Part shown: in pieces, positions 52,871 to 64,000 of the stretch
How the letters are laid out: the number at the start of each line of letters is the position of its first letter
How positions within the stretch are numbered: position 1 is the stretch's first letter
NCBI GenBank assembly: GCA_021927905.1
Contig: BLLK01000047.1
Location: forward strand, 2,294,001-2,358,000
Reading direction: 5' to 3'
DNA: 64,000 nt
Origin: Chaetoceros tenuissimus
Lineage: Eukaryota; Bacillariophyta; Thalassiosirophyceae; Chaetocerotales; Chaetocerotaceae
Translations under genes and position numbers: made by a program
The notes under the pieces: generated by a model
Databases searched by the model: none
The model's input: the letters and a program-made list of their open reading frames with translations, nothing else
Told to the model about the DNA's origin: nothing

Positions 52871-55800
52871 ATGTTCAGATATCTAAATAACGCTCGCACA
52901 GGTAAGTGAGGATTACACAATGGCAATCAGATATGAATACCGACTTATATAAAAGTACTTTTCATCCCATTTTGTTGTTACAGAAAGAAGAAGCAAACGT
53001 CAAATAGACTATACAAAGGGCGGCACACTTCTTCACAAATCTATCGAACAGAGACAATGGAAATCCGTTTTAAGTAGAATGCAGCACTGTCCACATGAGA
53101 TTTCCACTTATGTTTACAGAATTGCTGCAGATACAAAAGATGCGCATTATCAGTACAATGTCCTCCCATTACACAGTACATGCATGAGAAAGCCACCAGC
53201 ACTTGTAGTTTCTGCCTTACTTTCTGCGTTTCCCGAGGCTGCAACAATAAAGTGTGACGGTAATCTGGCTCTTCATTTTGCATTGCAATGTGGCGCATCT
53301 TTGGACGTGATTCAAACCTTGATTTTGGCCAATCCAAAATGTTTGAAAGAACAAGACGACAAAGGAAACTCTTGTTTGCAAATCTTTGAATCCCATCAGC
53401 AAAACTGGGAAGATGAAATTGAAAGAAGCTCGATTTGGAATGTAGTTAAACAAGGCGTAGATAGCATCGTCTTAGAAAAAACTTCATCTAGTGATAGTCA
53501 TAATAAAAAGATGGATAGTGAGAAAAAGAATCCTCATGATATGATGACAACTATCAACGAAGAGGGTTGGAAAAAGGCTGGTCTTAGTGTTGTCGTAGTA
53601 GGTGCTTCTGGAGATTTGGCAAAGAAAAAAACTTATCCTTCGTTGCTTCATTTATTTGATGATAACCTTCTCCCAGAGGATACAGTAATCTATGGGTATG
53701 CTCGATCGAATATGACCAATGAAGATTTGAGAGCAAAGTTGCGACCTTACCTTGAGAATTCAGACTGTAGCAAAGAGGTTGTTGATACTTTTTTAAGTAA
53801 ATGTTTCTACGTCAAAGGAGGCTGGTATGGAGATATAGATGCGTTTGCTACTCTCAACCAGGAACTTAGTGCTAATGAAGATAGACTGAGCAGCAAACTG
53901 GAACATAACCGTCTTTTTTATTTTGCGATTCCTCCCAATGTCTTTGAGGAAACTGGAGTAGCCATCAAGCAAAAATGTATGAGCGACAATGGTTGGACCA
54001 GAATCATTGTGGAGAAACCATTCGGAAGGGATTTGCAATCATGTGAGGAACTATTGGCGACTTTGTCCAAACACTTTTCAGAAGACCAGCTATTTCGTAT
54101 TGATCATTATCTCGGTAAAGAAATGGTCCAGAATCTGCTTGTGTTAAGGTTTGGAAATATAATGTTTGAAAACATCTGGAATCGCGACAATGTACAATGT
54201 GTGATGCTCACTTTTAAAGAGCCGTTTGGAACTGACGGAAGAGGCGGATACTTTGATAATTATGGAATCATTAGAGACATTGTTCAGAATCACTTGCTGC
54301 AAGTATTGACTTTACTTGCTATGGAACCACCAACAAAAGCTGATGGACCAGAAAGTGGTGAAAGTATCCGTAATGCAAAAGTAAATGTCTTACATGCTAT
54401 CCCTCCGATTACACTCGACGAGTGCTTCCTTGGACAGTATGAAGGCTACACAGATGATGAGACAATTAAGAACAAAGATAGCAACACCCCCACCTTTGTC
54501 GTGATCCGATGTTTCATCCACACCCCAAGATGGGCTGGGGTTCCATTTATATTCAAAGCAGGGAAAGCCCTTAATGAAAGAAAGGCAGAAATGAGAATTC
54601 AGTTTAAAGATGCCCCAGCTGCATCTTTTATGTTTGATGACAAGTGTCCGAGAAACGAGCTTGTTATTCGTATGCAACCTAATGAAGCAATTTACTGGAA
54701 GACAAATGTCAAATCGCCCGGATTTTCGGGAGCACCAGTGCAATCAGAACTCGAAGTGAATTACAACACAAGATTTTTTAACAATTCTGGTCAGAATGAT
54801 GTGAATCCGGATGCCTACACGAGATTGATTCTTGAAGTTCTTCGTGGAAGGAGTGCAGCATTTGTTCGCGAAGATGAGCTGAGACGATCTTGGGCCATCT
54901 TTACTCCGTTACTTCACAAAATTGAGAATGAGAAGATTAGACCAATCATATACAAAAGGGGTACTCGCGGGCCTCCACAAGCGGATGACTTTATTAGAGA
55001 GAAGAGCGGTTATGTGCGCAACGAGGATTATAAATTCTTCAGTGATTCCATTGAGAGCAAAACACCTAAAAAGCAAGGCAAGGCTACTGCAGATATAGGA
55101 GTTTATGGACTATCAGTTATGGGACAGAATTTCGCACTCAACATTTCCTCCCATGGGTTTGAAGTTTGTGTTGGGAATAGATCTCCACAAAAAGTGGATT
55201 CTACAGTTAGAAGAGCCGAAGCAGAAGGAAAATTACCTATAACTGGAGCCTACAGCCCAGAGGATTTCATTAGAAAGTTGAAACGTCCTCGTAAAGTCAT
55301 CCTATTGGTACAAGCAGGAAATCCTGTTGACGCGAGTATTAAGAAACTCTCTAAATTCATGGATAAAGGTGATATTATAGTAGACGGAGGAAATGAGTGG
55401 TATCCGAATTCTGTGAGAAGAGCTGAAGGTTTGCTATCAAAAGGAATCCACTTTGCTGGAATGGGAATCAGTGGCGGAGAAGAAGGAGCAAGAGAAGGCC
55501 CTTCCCTTATGTTTGGTGGACCGAAAACTGCATTTTCAGAACTTGAAACCATTTTGACAAGTTGTGCAGCACAGTCAAAGTGGGGACCATGTTTTGGTTA
55601 TTGTGGACCAATTGGAAGTGGTAATTATGTGAAAATGGTACATAATGGAATCGAATATGGTGATATGCAATTGATTGCCGAGGTCTACGATGTGATGAAG
55701 CATGTCTTGGAGCTATCTAACGCGGAAATGTCCAAGATTTTTGCCTCATGGAATCAGGGCAGACTCGAATCTTATCTTATTGAAATCACAGCATCAATTC

Positions 55801-56546
55801 TTGCTAGGGAAGATGATATCACCCACAAAGGACAAGTTGTTGACTACATTTTAGATAAGACTGGTAGTAAAGGAACTGGTAAGTGGACAGTTCAAGAGGC
55901 TGCTGAAGTGAGCGTTGCTGCTCCAACGATCGTTGGAGCACTGGATGCCCGCTACCTGAGCTCTCGCAAGGATGAGAGAGTTGCTGCTTCAAAGATTTTG
56001 GAGGGACCACCAATCACTCTCAACGGAAGTAAAGCAAATCTCATCCAGGATCTCGAAAAGGCCTTGTATGCAGCTAAAATTTGCAGTTATGCACAAGGTT
56101 TGTCTATCATTAAAATGGCATCCGATGAAAAGGACTGGAAGATAAGTCTCGCGGAATCGGTTCGTCTCTGGAAAGGAGGGTGCATTATTAGAGCTAGATT
56201 ACTGAACCAAATACAAGCTGCTTTTACAATGAATCCTGATCTAGCAAACTTGTTACTTGATCCATCAATTGCGCTTGAAATCAATTCCTGTATTACTTCA
56301 TGGAGGAATATAATCATTACTTGTGCAAACAGTGGAATTCCAGTGCCTTCACTAGGCGGAAGTCTTAGTTACTACGATTCCTATCGTTGCTCTTCGCTCC
56401 CAGCAAATTTGACTCAGGCTATGCGAGACTATTTCGGTGGACACACTTATAAAAGAATCGACAGGGATGGCGTATTCCATACTTCTTGGACCGACTCGCA
56501 CAAAGACATTGGTAATATTTCGGAGCGTACTAAGGGCGAATTGTAG
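52871..56546 (+). CDS. Glucose-6-phosphate dehydrogenase / 6-phosphogluconate dehydrogenase fusion
   Basis: Exon 1 52871-52901 (31 bp), an 82-bp intron, exon 2 52984-56546; 1,197 residues. It combines both NADPH-producing steps of the oxidative pentose phosphate pathway. Residues 1-160 are an N-terminal ankyrin-like region common in diatom proteins (TLLHKSIEQRQWKSVLSRMQ, LHSTCMRKPPALVVSALLSA). G6PDH covers about 210-690 (VVVVGASGDLAKKK, the active-site RIDHYLGKE, GGYFDNYGIIRDIVQNHLLQ). 6PGDH covers about 713-1180 (YGLSVMGQN, GISGGEEGAREGPS, and the catalytic Lys/His block YVKMVHNGIEYGDMQ). No lactonase domain lies between. GNEWYPNS replaces the usual GNSxxxDT, and MFGG the usual MPGG, mild departures from consensus. 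The first ten residues (MFRYLNNART) plus the basic stretch after them could be a mitochondrial presequence. Confidence 0.93.
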
Positions 56547-56594
56547 TTTTAGAATTGCATTTATAATACCTCATATTTAAATTACATTACAAAA

Positions 56595-57485
56595 TTAAAG
56601 AAGTTGTCTTTTCTTAGCAGTATTCTGATATGGTCTCAACACATACTCATTCTCAGCATCCTTCTGATCTAATGTTCCCAGACGCAATTGATATAATCTC
56701 AATTCAAATCTAGGCCCGACCTCATGTAGGGTAACATTATCTTTACCAGTCTTGGTATACATATGGTGTCGAAACGATATGAAATCATTGTCATTTGAAA
56801 AGGTAACTAATCTTCTTGTGTCAGGTCTTGGCACAGGAAACAGACACTTTAGTACATTTCCAATTCTCTTTCCTAGATCCGAGTTGAAATTATTCAAAAT
56901 CACATGAGGAAATGCTTCACTCATAGGTGAGGCTCCTCCTTCCAAATCGTGACGAAGAACAGTTCCTGATAATGTGAAGAAAGCTGTAGGACCAAGAGGC
57001 AGATGGCACACTACTAGACCATCTGGCTCTCCTCTCGTCTCTTGAACCACCACAACATCTGTGAATTCAGATTCTTTACAACTTTCAATCAATTCTGTCA
57101 CCCTATTATTACCGCGATTGATACGAACACTATTTGGAAACAACAATTTCACTTCTTTTGCAAATTGTTTCAACCTAGATGAAGGATCGCGACTAGTAGT
57201 AACACAAACTCTTGGGTCTTCTAATCCAGCATCACCGTATTCATCATCAACATGTGTCTTTTGAACCTCAGTTTTTGAATCTTCTTGATCTATTTCAGAT
57301 TGAAGTTTGTCATAAGACGCACGAAGTTCGGTTGGTAACTTTTTACCCTGTGCAAGTGCTGCACGTACCAAACGTTTCTGTTCATAAGTCGCCTTTTCTC
57401 TACCTTGAAGCGATTTCCTGTACAGATATTCACGACGGAGACGTGTCTGACGACGCTTTGAGGCTGCTTCTGATGATGTTACCAT
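56595..57485 (-). CDS. IMP4: U3 snoRNP protein IMP4
   Basis: A 296-residue protein from the ATG at 57485. IMP4 belongs to the Brix superfamily and joins U3 snoRNA with pre-18S rRNA in the small-subunit processome of the nucleolus. The N-terminal helix (RRQTRLRREYLYRKSLQGRE) is diagnostic, followed by the Brix sigma70-like repeats: VCVTTSRDPSSRLKQFAKEV, INRGNNRVTELIESCKES, LVVCHLPLGPTAFFTLSG, PHVILNNFNSDLGKRIGNVL and GPRFELRLYQLRLGTL. Length matches the yeast and human proteins. It is convergent with the fusion dehydrogenase, 48 bp apart. Confidence 0.95.
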   Translation of the reverse strand: MVTSSEAASKRRQTRLRREYLYRKSLQGREKATYEQKRLVRAALAQGKKLPTELRASYDKLQSEIDQEDSKTEVQKTHVDDEYGDAGLEDPRVCVTTSRDPSSRLKQFAKEVKLLFPNSVRINRGNNRVTELIESCKESEFTDVVVVQETRGEPDGLVVCHLPLGPTAFFTLSGTVLRHDLEGGASPMSEAFPHVILNNFNSDLGKRIGNVLKCLFPVPRPDTRRLVTFSNDNDFISFRHHMYTKTGKDNVTLHEVGPRFELRLYQLRLGTLDQKDAENEYVLRPYQNTAKKRQLL

Positions 57486-57915
57486 ATTGCTTGACAAACA
57501 CAACTGACACTGAGTCTAATCTATGTTTGATTGTAATTATTCTTTCATTTTTGCTTTTGGTGTGAAAAGAATTATTCGAAACGAATGGCTGTCGATCCAC
57601 TTCCCCTTTGCAAGTAAGGGGGGGGGAACTGGTTTCTAAAATCACTGTTTCAAATCCCTATCGGGTAGGTAGAAGGGCGCACGTAGATGAATGATGATGC
57701 TTCGAGCCACCAATCTGTTGTTCACACACATCACACAAACATCACACCTTTCTTCTTTTGCTTAAGTTCTCCACATACTTCAAATTTGTGTAATTCATTG
57801 TGGAGTTTTGAATTATTATCATACCTCTTTATTCTTTGTTTTCTCACTCCTATAGAAGACGGAAAGAGATTGTGGCAAAAGCTTGAATCAGGATAGAAGA
57901 GACGACTGACTCAAT
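57486..57915. other. Divergent intergenic region with poly-G
   Basis: About 430 bp between IMP4 and the RAP gene. It includes a run of nine G (57618-57626), prone to slippage. No gene or RNA recognised. Confidence 0.3.
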
Positions 57916-60900
57916 ATGCATTCAAAATGGATCACTCTCGGGCTATTAGTATGGATAAACCAACAATACAATGAAGTACAAGTAGAAGCATTCATTCAAA
58001 CCTCAATCACAAGAAATAGACAGAGTCTCATTTCCCCTATATCAAAGTATAGAGTAAGGACGTACAGTAGTATTTTACATGCATCGTCATCGACAACTGG
58101 AGGAGCTAAGAAGAAAGCAAAGAAGGCAAAGAAAAAGAGTAAAACAAAGAAATTTTCAAAAAATCTAAATGCAGCTAAAGCTATCAATAGAGAATTGATT
58201 TCCTCATCAACAGCACAAGAGATACTTGATATCTTTGTTTCCAAGGGAGGAGCCAAGGGATTTGCAGGTGGGGATGTATTCAATTCAGTTAATTTCTCGA
58301 CATGTCTACACAGACTGGCGAGATTTGCTACTCAAAACGACAACTATAAACACAATAATAACAAAGGCGGAAATCGACAGAATAGAAACGCTAATGGAAA
58401 TAAAGGAATGAGTGTAGATGAAAAAAGGAAAAAAGTGCTGTCTGACCCAAGATCGGCAATTTTGTTTGCATCTCTTGCAGAAGCAATAGTGGAACCTAGC
58501 TCAAATGAAGCTCTTACTTTCAATAATAGGGAACTAGCAAACCTAGCCTGGGCTATTGCAAAGCTAAAAGTGGCACCTCCTTCTCATATTTACCCTATTT
58601 CTAGATCAATAGAATTTATCGAAAAGAACAAGTCAAAGCAGGAATTGCAAAACAAAGGTCCTGACACTGTTCCTGTGGAAAGAAAAGCATTGACCAAGGA
58701 TGTGTTATCTACTGCATCTAAAGTGCGTAAAGAAGTATTGGAAGTAGCAAAAATCCGAAGTTCTATGAGCAGTGCTGCAGAAAGAGCTGCAGTGAAGAAT
58801 AAATGGATCCCTTCTCTTTCTCAATTATCTGCAAAGTTACTTGATGTGATAGCTCTCCAAGTATTGGACCAGCTTGACGAATTTAACAGCCAAGAGCTTG
58901 CAAATTTATTGTATGCCTTCGCGAACGCTGGTAGAGCAGATCACATTTTATTTGAAGCTCTTTCGGAACAGTTGGTCAAAAGATTAGAGGACAAATCCAA
59001 ATTTACTTCAAAAGATAAAAAACAACGGCCGAAACCACAGGAATTTTCCAACTCTGTTTGGGCATTTGCCTCAGCTGGACTGAGAAATGAAGGACAAATA
59101 AAATTGATCGAAGCTGTAGCTGATGTTTTAGACTACAATGACGGCGCTATACTAAAGGAGTTTAAGCCACAGGAGCTGAGTAATACAGCATGGGGTGTCG
59201 CAACACTATTGAGCAGAAGAAATAACGGCAATGCCGATTTAAATGAACGAGAAGAACAAGCTGCAATACGAATACTCAGATGGGTTGCAAAGTCATTAGA
59301 GGAACGCACAGATGACTTTAAGTCTCAAGAAAGTAAGTGTTACATATGAATATATGTTCATTTTCATCTTAGTCACGTTTTACTTATCCATGTAATTCCA
59401 TAGTATCAAACTCTGTTTGGGCGTTTGCAACAGTTGGATTTGGTGCAGCAACATCATCTACACAGTCCAACACAAATAACGAGTACATTTATCTCAAGAC
59501 TGACGACGAAGAAGGGGATCGAAATCTTGTTAAAAGAACACTCAGTGCAGTTATCAACAGCGCTCTCAAACGTCTACCAAGATTTCGACCTCAGGAGCTT
59601 AACAATCTTACATGGGGAATTTGTAGACTTGGACATTACGAAGAAAAAATGGATGATTTATTCGAAGGTGTTGGACAAGAGTTAATGAAACGTCATTATT
59701 ACTTCAAACCCCAAGATATTGGAACAACACTTTGGAGCTTTGCTACATTTGGATATTTTGATGAAGAAGTTTTCAGAGCAGCAGCTTCAGAGCTATCTTT
59801 GAAGAGATCTCATTCATTTAAACCACAGGAGCTATCAAATACTGTGTGGGCATTGGCTACAGCAGGTGCTCCAGTTCAATATAATACTGCGTTTGACACA
59901 ACGATAATACCACAGTCAAAGCGTCCATCACTTCCACAAATAAAGAGTGATCCAATTACATTATGTTTCGCCGCTGCTACCACCGAATTGATGAGAAGAC
60001 CAGAAAATTTCAAAGCTCAAGAAATTAAAGACGTTCTTTGGAGTCTATCAAAGGCTGGTATTAGACACCCTGGAGTATTCAGAAGTGTAGCAGAACATCT
60101 TGTTGGGAGTGATGCTGATGCTTCCATGGGAAAGACAGGTCGAGGTCTTGAAGGATTCTCACCTCAGGGTATTGGTAATCTTGCTTGGGCATTCGCTAAG
60201 CAAGCACAGTTGGCCGCAGATTCAAACCATAGTACCATTGGAAGCACTGGTCGTTTAGCTGTCTATGAAACAAGCTGTTTAGATGTTGGGGAGCAATTAA
60301 TTCGCCGACTATTCTTACGAATTGCGGAAACTGGATTTACCAACATGAACCGATTTAAACCCCAGGACATTTCAAATTCCTGTTGGGCTTTTGCAACTTT
60401 GGGATTACTACATTATTCCTATTTCAATTTCGTGAGCGAACATGTTAAGCTTCGGTAAGTTTGCATTTGAATAATGATTTCTATTTGTTGGTATAATCGA
60501 ATCTTATCCGCGATTACTCTAGACTTGCATCACCAAAGCCTATATGTCCTGGAGCTTCCACGAAGTGGAAAGCTCAAGAAATTTCCAATCTAATCTGGGC
60601 TTTTGCAACATTGAATGTAGAATCAAATGATTTGATTGAAAGCTTTACCCCTCACATTATCAGATTGTGTAGTCTTGGAAAGCCCTCATATTCTGTAGGA
60701 TCCATTGCGCAAAGCATCAAACGACAAGAAGCAGCTAACATTGCTTGGAGTTGTGCAGTTTTACAAGAGTATCCAAAAGAATTAATGCCATTATTATACA
60801 CTGCCATGTTTGGAGAAGATTCCACAGATCCAAAATATTTACAACAAGTGTATGATGACGATGGTGTTCAAAAGCAAAGCGTAATGACAATGTTTTATGT

Positions 60901-61492
60901 TCAGATGGCTCTTCAAATGGAAGCGCCAAGTTTGGGATTAAAGATACCTCCTAATTTTCCAATTGGGTGGCAAGAAGGCGATTCTATTTCAAAGATGCAA
61001 AAGATGACTGCTAATGAAGTAGACAATTCTATGCTTCAGCTAACAACAAGCAAGTTACAACAGAAAGTCAGTCAAACATTAAATAATATTGGATTTGATC
61101 ACAAAGTTGAGCATGTCATCTCAACTGATGACCTGGAAAAAGATTGTGGAGTATATCTATCGAGTGTGAATCAAGAGTTTCTTTCCTTGGACATTGCTAA
61201 TCTCGAGCAAAAGATAGGTATCGAAGTTGACGGACCAGGCCACTTTGTGAATGTCATTGACAGCAGTAATGATAATACAAGCAATGAAATTGGAGGTGAA
61301 ATTTCCACTGGGAAAGGCAAAAGAGGTTGGGAATTTACTGCTAATGGATCTCAACAAGTCAATGGTCCTACAGCTTTGAAACATCGACTGATGCTCCTAC
61401 TAGGATGGAAAATAGCCCACATCCCATACTTTGAATGGCGTCAAAATGAAGATACAGAAGAGTATTGCAGAAAGCTTCTGAAAGAATTATGA
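57916..61492 (+). CDS. RAP-domain RNA-binding protein with helical repeats, probably plastid
   Basis: Three exons (57916-59332, 59404-60454, 60523-61492) and introns of 71 and 68 bp give 1,145 residues. At least a dozen copies of a helical repeat centred on PQELSNxxWAFAxxG occur (for example SQELANLLYAFANAG, KPQEFSNSVWAFASAG, KPQDIGTTLWSFATFG, KAQEISNLIWAFATL). Intron 1 splits the SQE|ISNSVWAFAT repeat, confirming the junction. The C-terminus is a RAP domain: LEQKIGIEVDGPGHFVN, KRGWEFTANG, LKHRLMLLLGWKIAHIPYFEW. RAP proteins with OPR/FASTK-like repeats bind and process organelle RNAs. The leader MHSKWITLGLLVWINQQ...VEAFIQTS resembles a signal peptide with an ASAF-like Phe, so plastid RNA metabolism is the best guess. 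Its last codon and stop overlap the convergent gene. Confidence 0.88.
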
Positions 61493-62203
61493 TTTAAATA
61501 TAAATCTAGCCATTGATCCACCCGAATCAATCAATCCTTCTCTACTCATATCGGCCATTGTGTCAATCCATTGCAAGGTTCCACCATTACTCTTATATAA
61601 CTCAGACTCGCTTGATAGTTCTTTATCAACAAATTCATGCGCTAACCACACCCAGCCTTTTTCTGCGTCTCTATATGTACCTTGACCAACTACTGAATGA
61701 CCCGGACGAGGTACACCAGTTGCAATGGCTTTACAAGCTTCATATGAAACTTCATCATTTTCTTTCATTTCCTTCAACTTATCAATTTCAACTTTGCCTT
61801 CAATTCCAGATCTGATCCATTTACAAAATCCTTCAAGGGAAGCCATTGCGATTGGATCTTCTCCTTTCAATCTTGCATCTTTCAAAGCAGCATGAAGCAG
61901 CGATTTACAAACTTCAGATTGGGTGCCAAGTGAACGTTGGACAACTTGTGCTCCATAGATCATATTTTGGTTAGCGCGTAGTCTCGCAAGATGCAGCTTA
62001 TCAACTTTCAATGCTAGATCTAAATCTGTACCATCTGGAAGTAGAATGTAAGTACGTTTGCCATATGGATCGTCACCAATTATGTGAACTTTTGCATTTG
62101 CAACGAGATTTGTGTGATCTGTCGAAGATGCGAAAAAATTTCGCTTCAGTCCATGTCGAACCGATCTCTGCGAAAGTTTGGATACTGTAGAAGCGAGAAG
62201 CAT
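61487..62203 (-). CDS. Unknown protein, probably mitochondrial
   Basis: A 238-residue protein from the ATG at 62203. I do not recognise it. The first 30 residues (MLLASTVSKLSQRSVRHGLK, then RNFFASS) are basic, Ser-rich and free of acid, a good mitochondrial presequence with a likely cleavage around RNFF. The mature part has HIIGDDPYGKRTYILLPDG and a helical stretch (LHLARLRANQNMIYGAQVV), then AATGVPRPGHSVVGQG-like and EKGWVWLAHEFVD segments. It reads as an ordinary folded protein without repeats. Its stop codon overlaps the RAP gene stop by 6 bp, tail to tail. Confidence 0.7.
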   Translation of the reverse strand: MLLASTVSKLSQRSVRHGLKRNFFASSTDHTNLVANAKVHIIGDDPYGKRTYILLPDGTDLDLALKVDKLHLARLRANQNMIYGAQVVQRSLGTQSEVCKSLLHAALKDARLKGEDPIAMASLEGFCKWIRSGIEGKVEIDKLKEMKENDEVSYEACKAIATGVPRPGHSVVGQGTYRDAEKGWVWLAHEFVDKELSSESELYKSNGGTLQWIDTMADMSREGLIDSGGSMARFIFKS

Positions 62204-62615
62204 AGTATGCAATGATCTCTATTAAAATATGAGCAATACCAATTACCAATGTGGTGACAATGAATGATAATCAACCATCTTCATCTCTCTTCAGTGTAAT
62301 ACTCGTAGTTTTAGTATGTCTCGTACGTGCGTACTTAGGTTAGAGAGATATGGTGACTGACAGACGATAGAGATCAGTGGATAGCAAGATGTAGGAGAGA
62401 CCAAAATTGCCCCCCTCTACTCTAACTCTTTTGTCATTGTTGTCTAAAAAAAAAAAGACTAATGGTCGAGTACGAACAGTTTCTAAAACATGCTACTGCA
62501 ATAAAAACCTTCCTATGGAAAATTGGGGGATCTAAATCTTTCTTATTTTGGTATGTTGAATACTAGAATATCCAAATAAGTCCAAAACATGTATACTACA
62601 GAAAGGTAACCACTA
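62204..62615. other. Intergenic region
   Basis: About 410 bp between two minus-strand genes. A run of 12 A near 62448 is the only low-complexity tract; no gene or RNA recognised. Confidence 0.3.
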
Positions 62616-64000
62616 TCAGGTCCTAATAATGCGCAAATATAAAATCGAAAAAGCTGCCAGTATGGAACAGATTACCACAAACCACTCAATATTTTCCCAA
62701 TCATTATCGCGTCGTATATCCAATGCTTGTATGATAGGAATGGTAACAAAATCGGACAGCTGATCACCAAAATCAATACATGCAAGTAGAATACCATATT
62801 GCATACCATGGTCCAAATAGGAAGAGGGCCCATTTCTAGCATTTCTCTCAAGAGTAGAATTTGGCTGTGCATCTGTAGGAACGTAATCAGGACCTTCACT
62901 TTCTTCGTTTACAACTGACACATTGTCAATATCAATGGTGCTCGTCGTGGATAAAATGACGCTAGGCAAAAAAGAAAGCTCAGATAGGAATGATGCCACT
63001 AATTGAAATGTAATGTAGCATATTTTGAGTGGGAGTCCTATGGATTTCGTATCATCAACCAAGTATTTACGAAATGAGGTTATAAGTGGAAGAAATAAGA
63101 GAGACATAAGAGCACACATCATCGTTGTCAATATAATGACAGACTTGACACCTTTCAGAGCAGCAAACTTCTGCGCAATATGCGATCCATACGTCCAACT
63201 GGAAAGCATAGTTGTTGCTGAGGACGCAAGAGATAGCGTCTGTAAAAATATGGGATGGCTTCGGAACACTGTGTATAGAAAGGATGACAATGTAACATTT
63301 GATGTCGGTGTTGCATGTCTTAGGATAAGGTATACAGCCACTCTCTTGATGTACTGGAGTTTATTCACAATTGTTCTTTTTGTATCATCAACTATGCAAC
63401 TTTCATTTGATCTACTAGATCTATAAGACTTCCATGCAATATAAATGGCAAGTGTACATCCTGAGCACATGATTAAGATGACGCTATGAAAAAACATTGA
63501 ACTGGTGGCAACAGTGATCACATTCCTTAGACCAAGCCAGATCAGTGCCGCTTGAAACAAGAGTAGAGCAAGTAGATCATATTTGATAAGACCCAGCATG
63601 CTCACTTCCTGGAGACAGTCACCTTGATCTGTATTACTTTGAGAAAAGTTATTTCCATGAGATATAGAATCATATGAATGCCGACCTAATTGCGTTTTGA
63701 CAGAGATGCAGACTCCAAGTAGTGGGAATATCGAAGTGATAAGAAATGATCCAGTGATGAACGTATCACTTAGAGGATTTGATCTGTCACTTGCGTCATC
63801 ATCTTCAGCAAAGTCACTGTGCTTTGAATGATCCTTCCAAATAATTACCAAAAAAGTAAGTATATGTGCTAATAGACTACCTGCATTTCTAGAGGTAGCA
63901 GCTTGGCTCTGATAACAAGACAATATAATTTCATGCCGCTGCCTCTTCTGCTCAAATTTTGCATCAGTATCTTCCGCTTCTTGATAATTATTCATCATCC
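62616..64000 (-). CDS. BT1/FBT-type folate-biopterin transporter, 3' part
   Basis: About 460 residues visible; an ATG lies at 63998, two bases from the window end, so the true 5' end is probably outside. It is a multi-helix membrane protein. YLILRHATPTSNVTLSSFLY followed by HPIFLQTLSLASSATTMLSS matches the seventh-helix region of the BT1/FBT family (usually FQATPS...), and GMQYGILLACIDFGDQLSDF matches its last-helix segment. Acidic loops (FAEDDDASDRS) separate the helices. The family moves folates, pterins or related metabolites in protists, plants and cyanobacteria; the substrate here is not determined. Confidence 0.65.
   Translation of the reverse strand, partial: MMNNYQEAEDTDAKFEQKRQRHEIILSCYQSQAATSRNAGSLLAHILTFLVIIWKDHSKHSDFAEDDDASDRSNPLSDTFITGSFLITSIFPLLGVCISVKTQLGRHSYDSISHGNNFSQSNTDQGDCLQEVSMLGLIKYDLLALLLFQAALIWLGLRNVITVATSSMFFHSVILIMCSGCTLAIYIAWKSYRSSRSNESCIVDDTKRTIVNKLQYIKRVAVYLILRHATPTSNVTLSSFLYTVFRSHPIFLQTLSLASSATTMLSSWTYGSHIAQKFAALKGVKSVIILTTMMCALMSLLFLPLITSFRKYLVDDTKSIGLPLKICYITFQLVASFLSELSFLPSVILSTTSTIDIDNVSVVNEESEGPDYVPTDAQPNSTLERNARNGPSSYLDHGMQYGILLACIDFGDQLSDFVTIPIIQALDIRRDNDWENIEWFVVICSILAAFSILYLRIIRT

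Noticed and set aside
57618-57626. Run of nine G before the RAP gene
   Set aside because: A simple homopolymer, possibly with sequencing uncertainty; no functional claim possible.
62446-62459. Run of A near 62448 as a retroposition scar
   Set aside because: No adjacent processed gene copy and no target-site duplication seen.

Overview
This is nuclear DNA from a eukaryotic alga, most likely a diatom. Several proteins begin with a signal peptide followed by an ASAF-like Phe motif, the plastid-import leader of algae with secondary plastids: the DUF1995 protein, the tRNA dimethylallyltransferase, the RAP protein and possibly the O-methyltransferase. There is also a G6PDH-6PGDH fusion with a diatom-style N-terminal repeat region. 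Introns are few, short (50-140 bp) and GT-AG, and genes are packed on both strands. I see no CRISPR, prophage, retroelement, rRNA or tRNA gene. The species cannot be named from this window.

Layout. 1-4.3 kb: a large unknown nuclear-type protein (-) and a small unknown protein (+). 4.8-12.3 kb: an MFS transporter (+) and a BTB/POZ protein (-) facing tail to tail, separated by a perfect-period array of four 1,523-bp units that carries the 3' ends of both genes; both full genes survive at the array ends. 12.6-20.4 kb: an NRS/ER-type nucleotide-sugar epimerase-reductase, a Bud20/ZNF593-like protein, a SIR2-TPR protein, a DUF493 protein, a sulfotransferase and a DTW-domain tRNA modification enzyme. 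20.6-32.6 kb: splicing factor SF3B1, a dihydrofolate reductase, a twin-CX9C protein, a plastid DUF1995 protein, a tRNA dimethylallyltransferase, a DEK_C-SWIB-SWIB protein and a Cys-cluster protein. 33.2-49.8 kb: one nine-exon VPS13-family bridge-like lipid transfer protein of about 5,355 residues. 49.9-64 kb: a METTL21-like methyltransferase, an O-methyltransferase, the pentose-phosphate fusion enzyme, ribosome biogenesis factor IMP4, a plastid-type RAP-domain RNA-binding protein, an unknown organelle-type protein and the 3' part of a BT1/FBT folate-biopterin transporter family gene.

There is no operon logic; genes sit as divergent or convergent pairs, sometimes with almost no spacing (a 6-bp tail overlap near 61.49 kb). 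RNA metabolism is well represented: SF3B1, IMP4, Bud20-like, DTW, dimethylallyltransferase and RAP. The most unusual items are the four-unit tail-to-tail array with chimeric reading frames on both strands, the SIR2-TPR protein, the PDZ- and C2-bearing VPS13, the Bud20-like protein lacking two zinc ligands, and a Cys cluster spaced like plant SHI/LRP1 fingers.

Where the longest open frame does not begin with ATG, the first in-frame ATG was used as start. Splice sites were placed by eye from GT-AG, reading frame and domain continuity.
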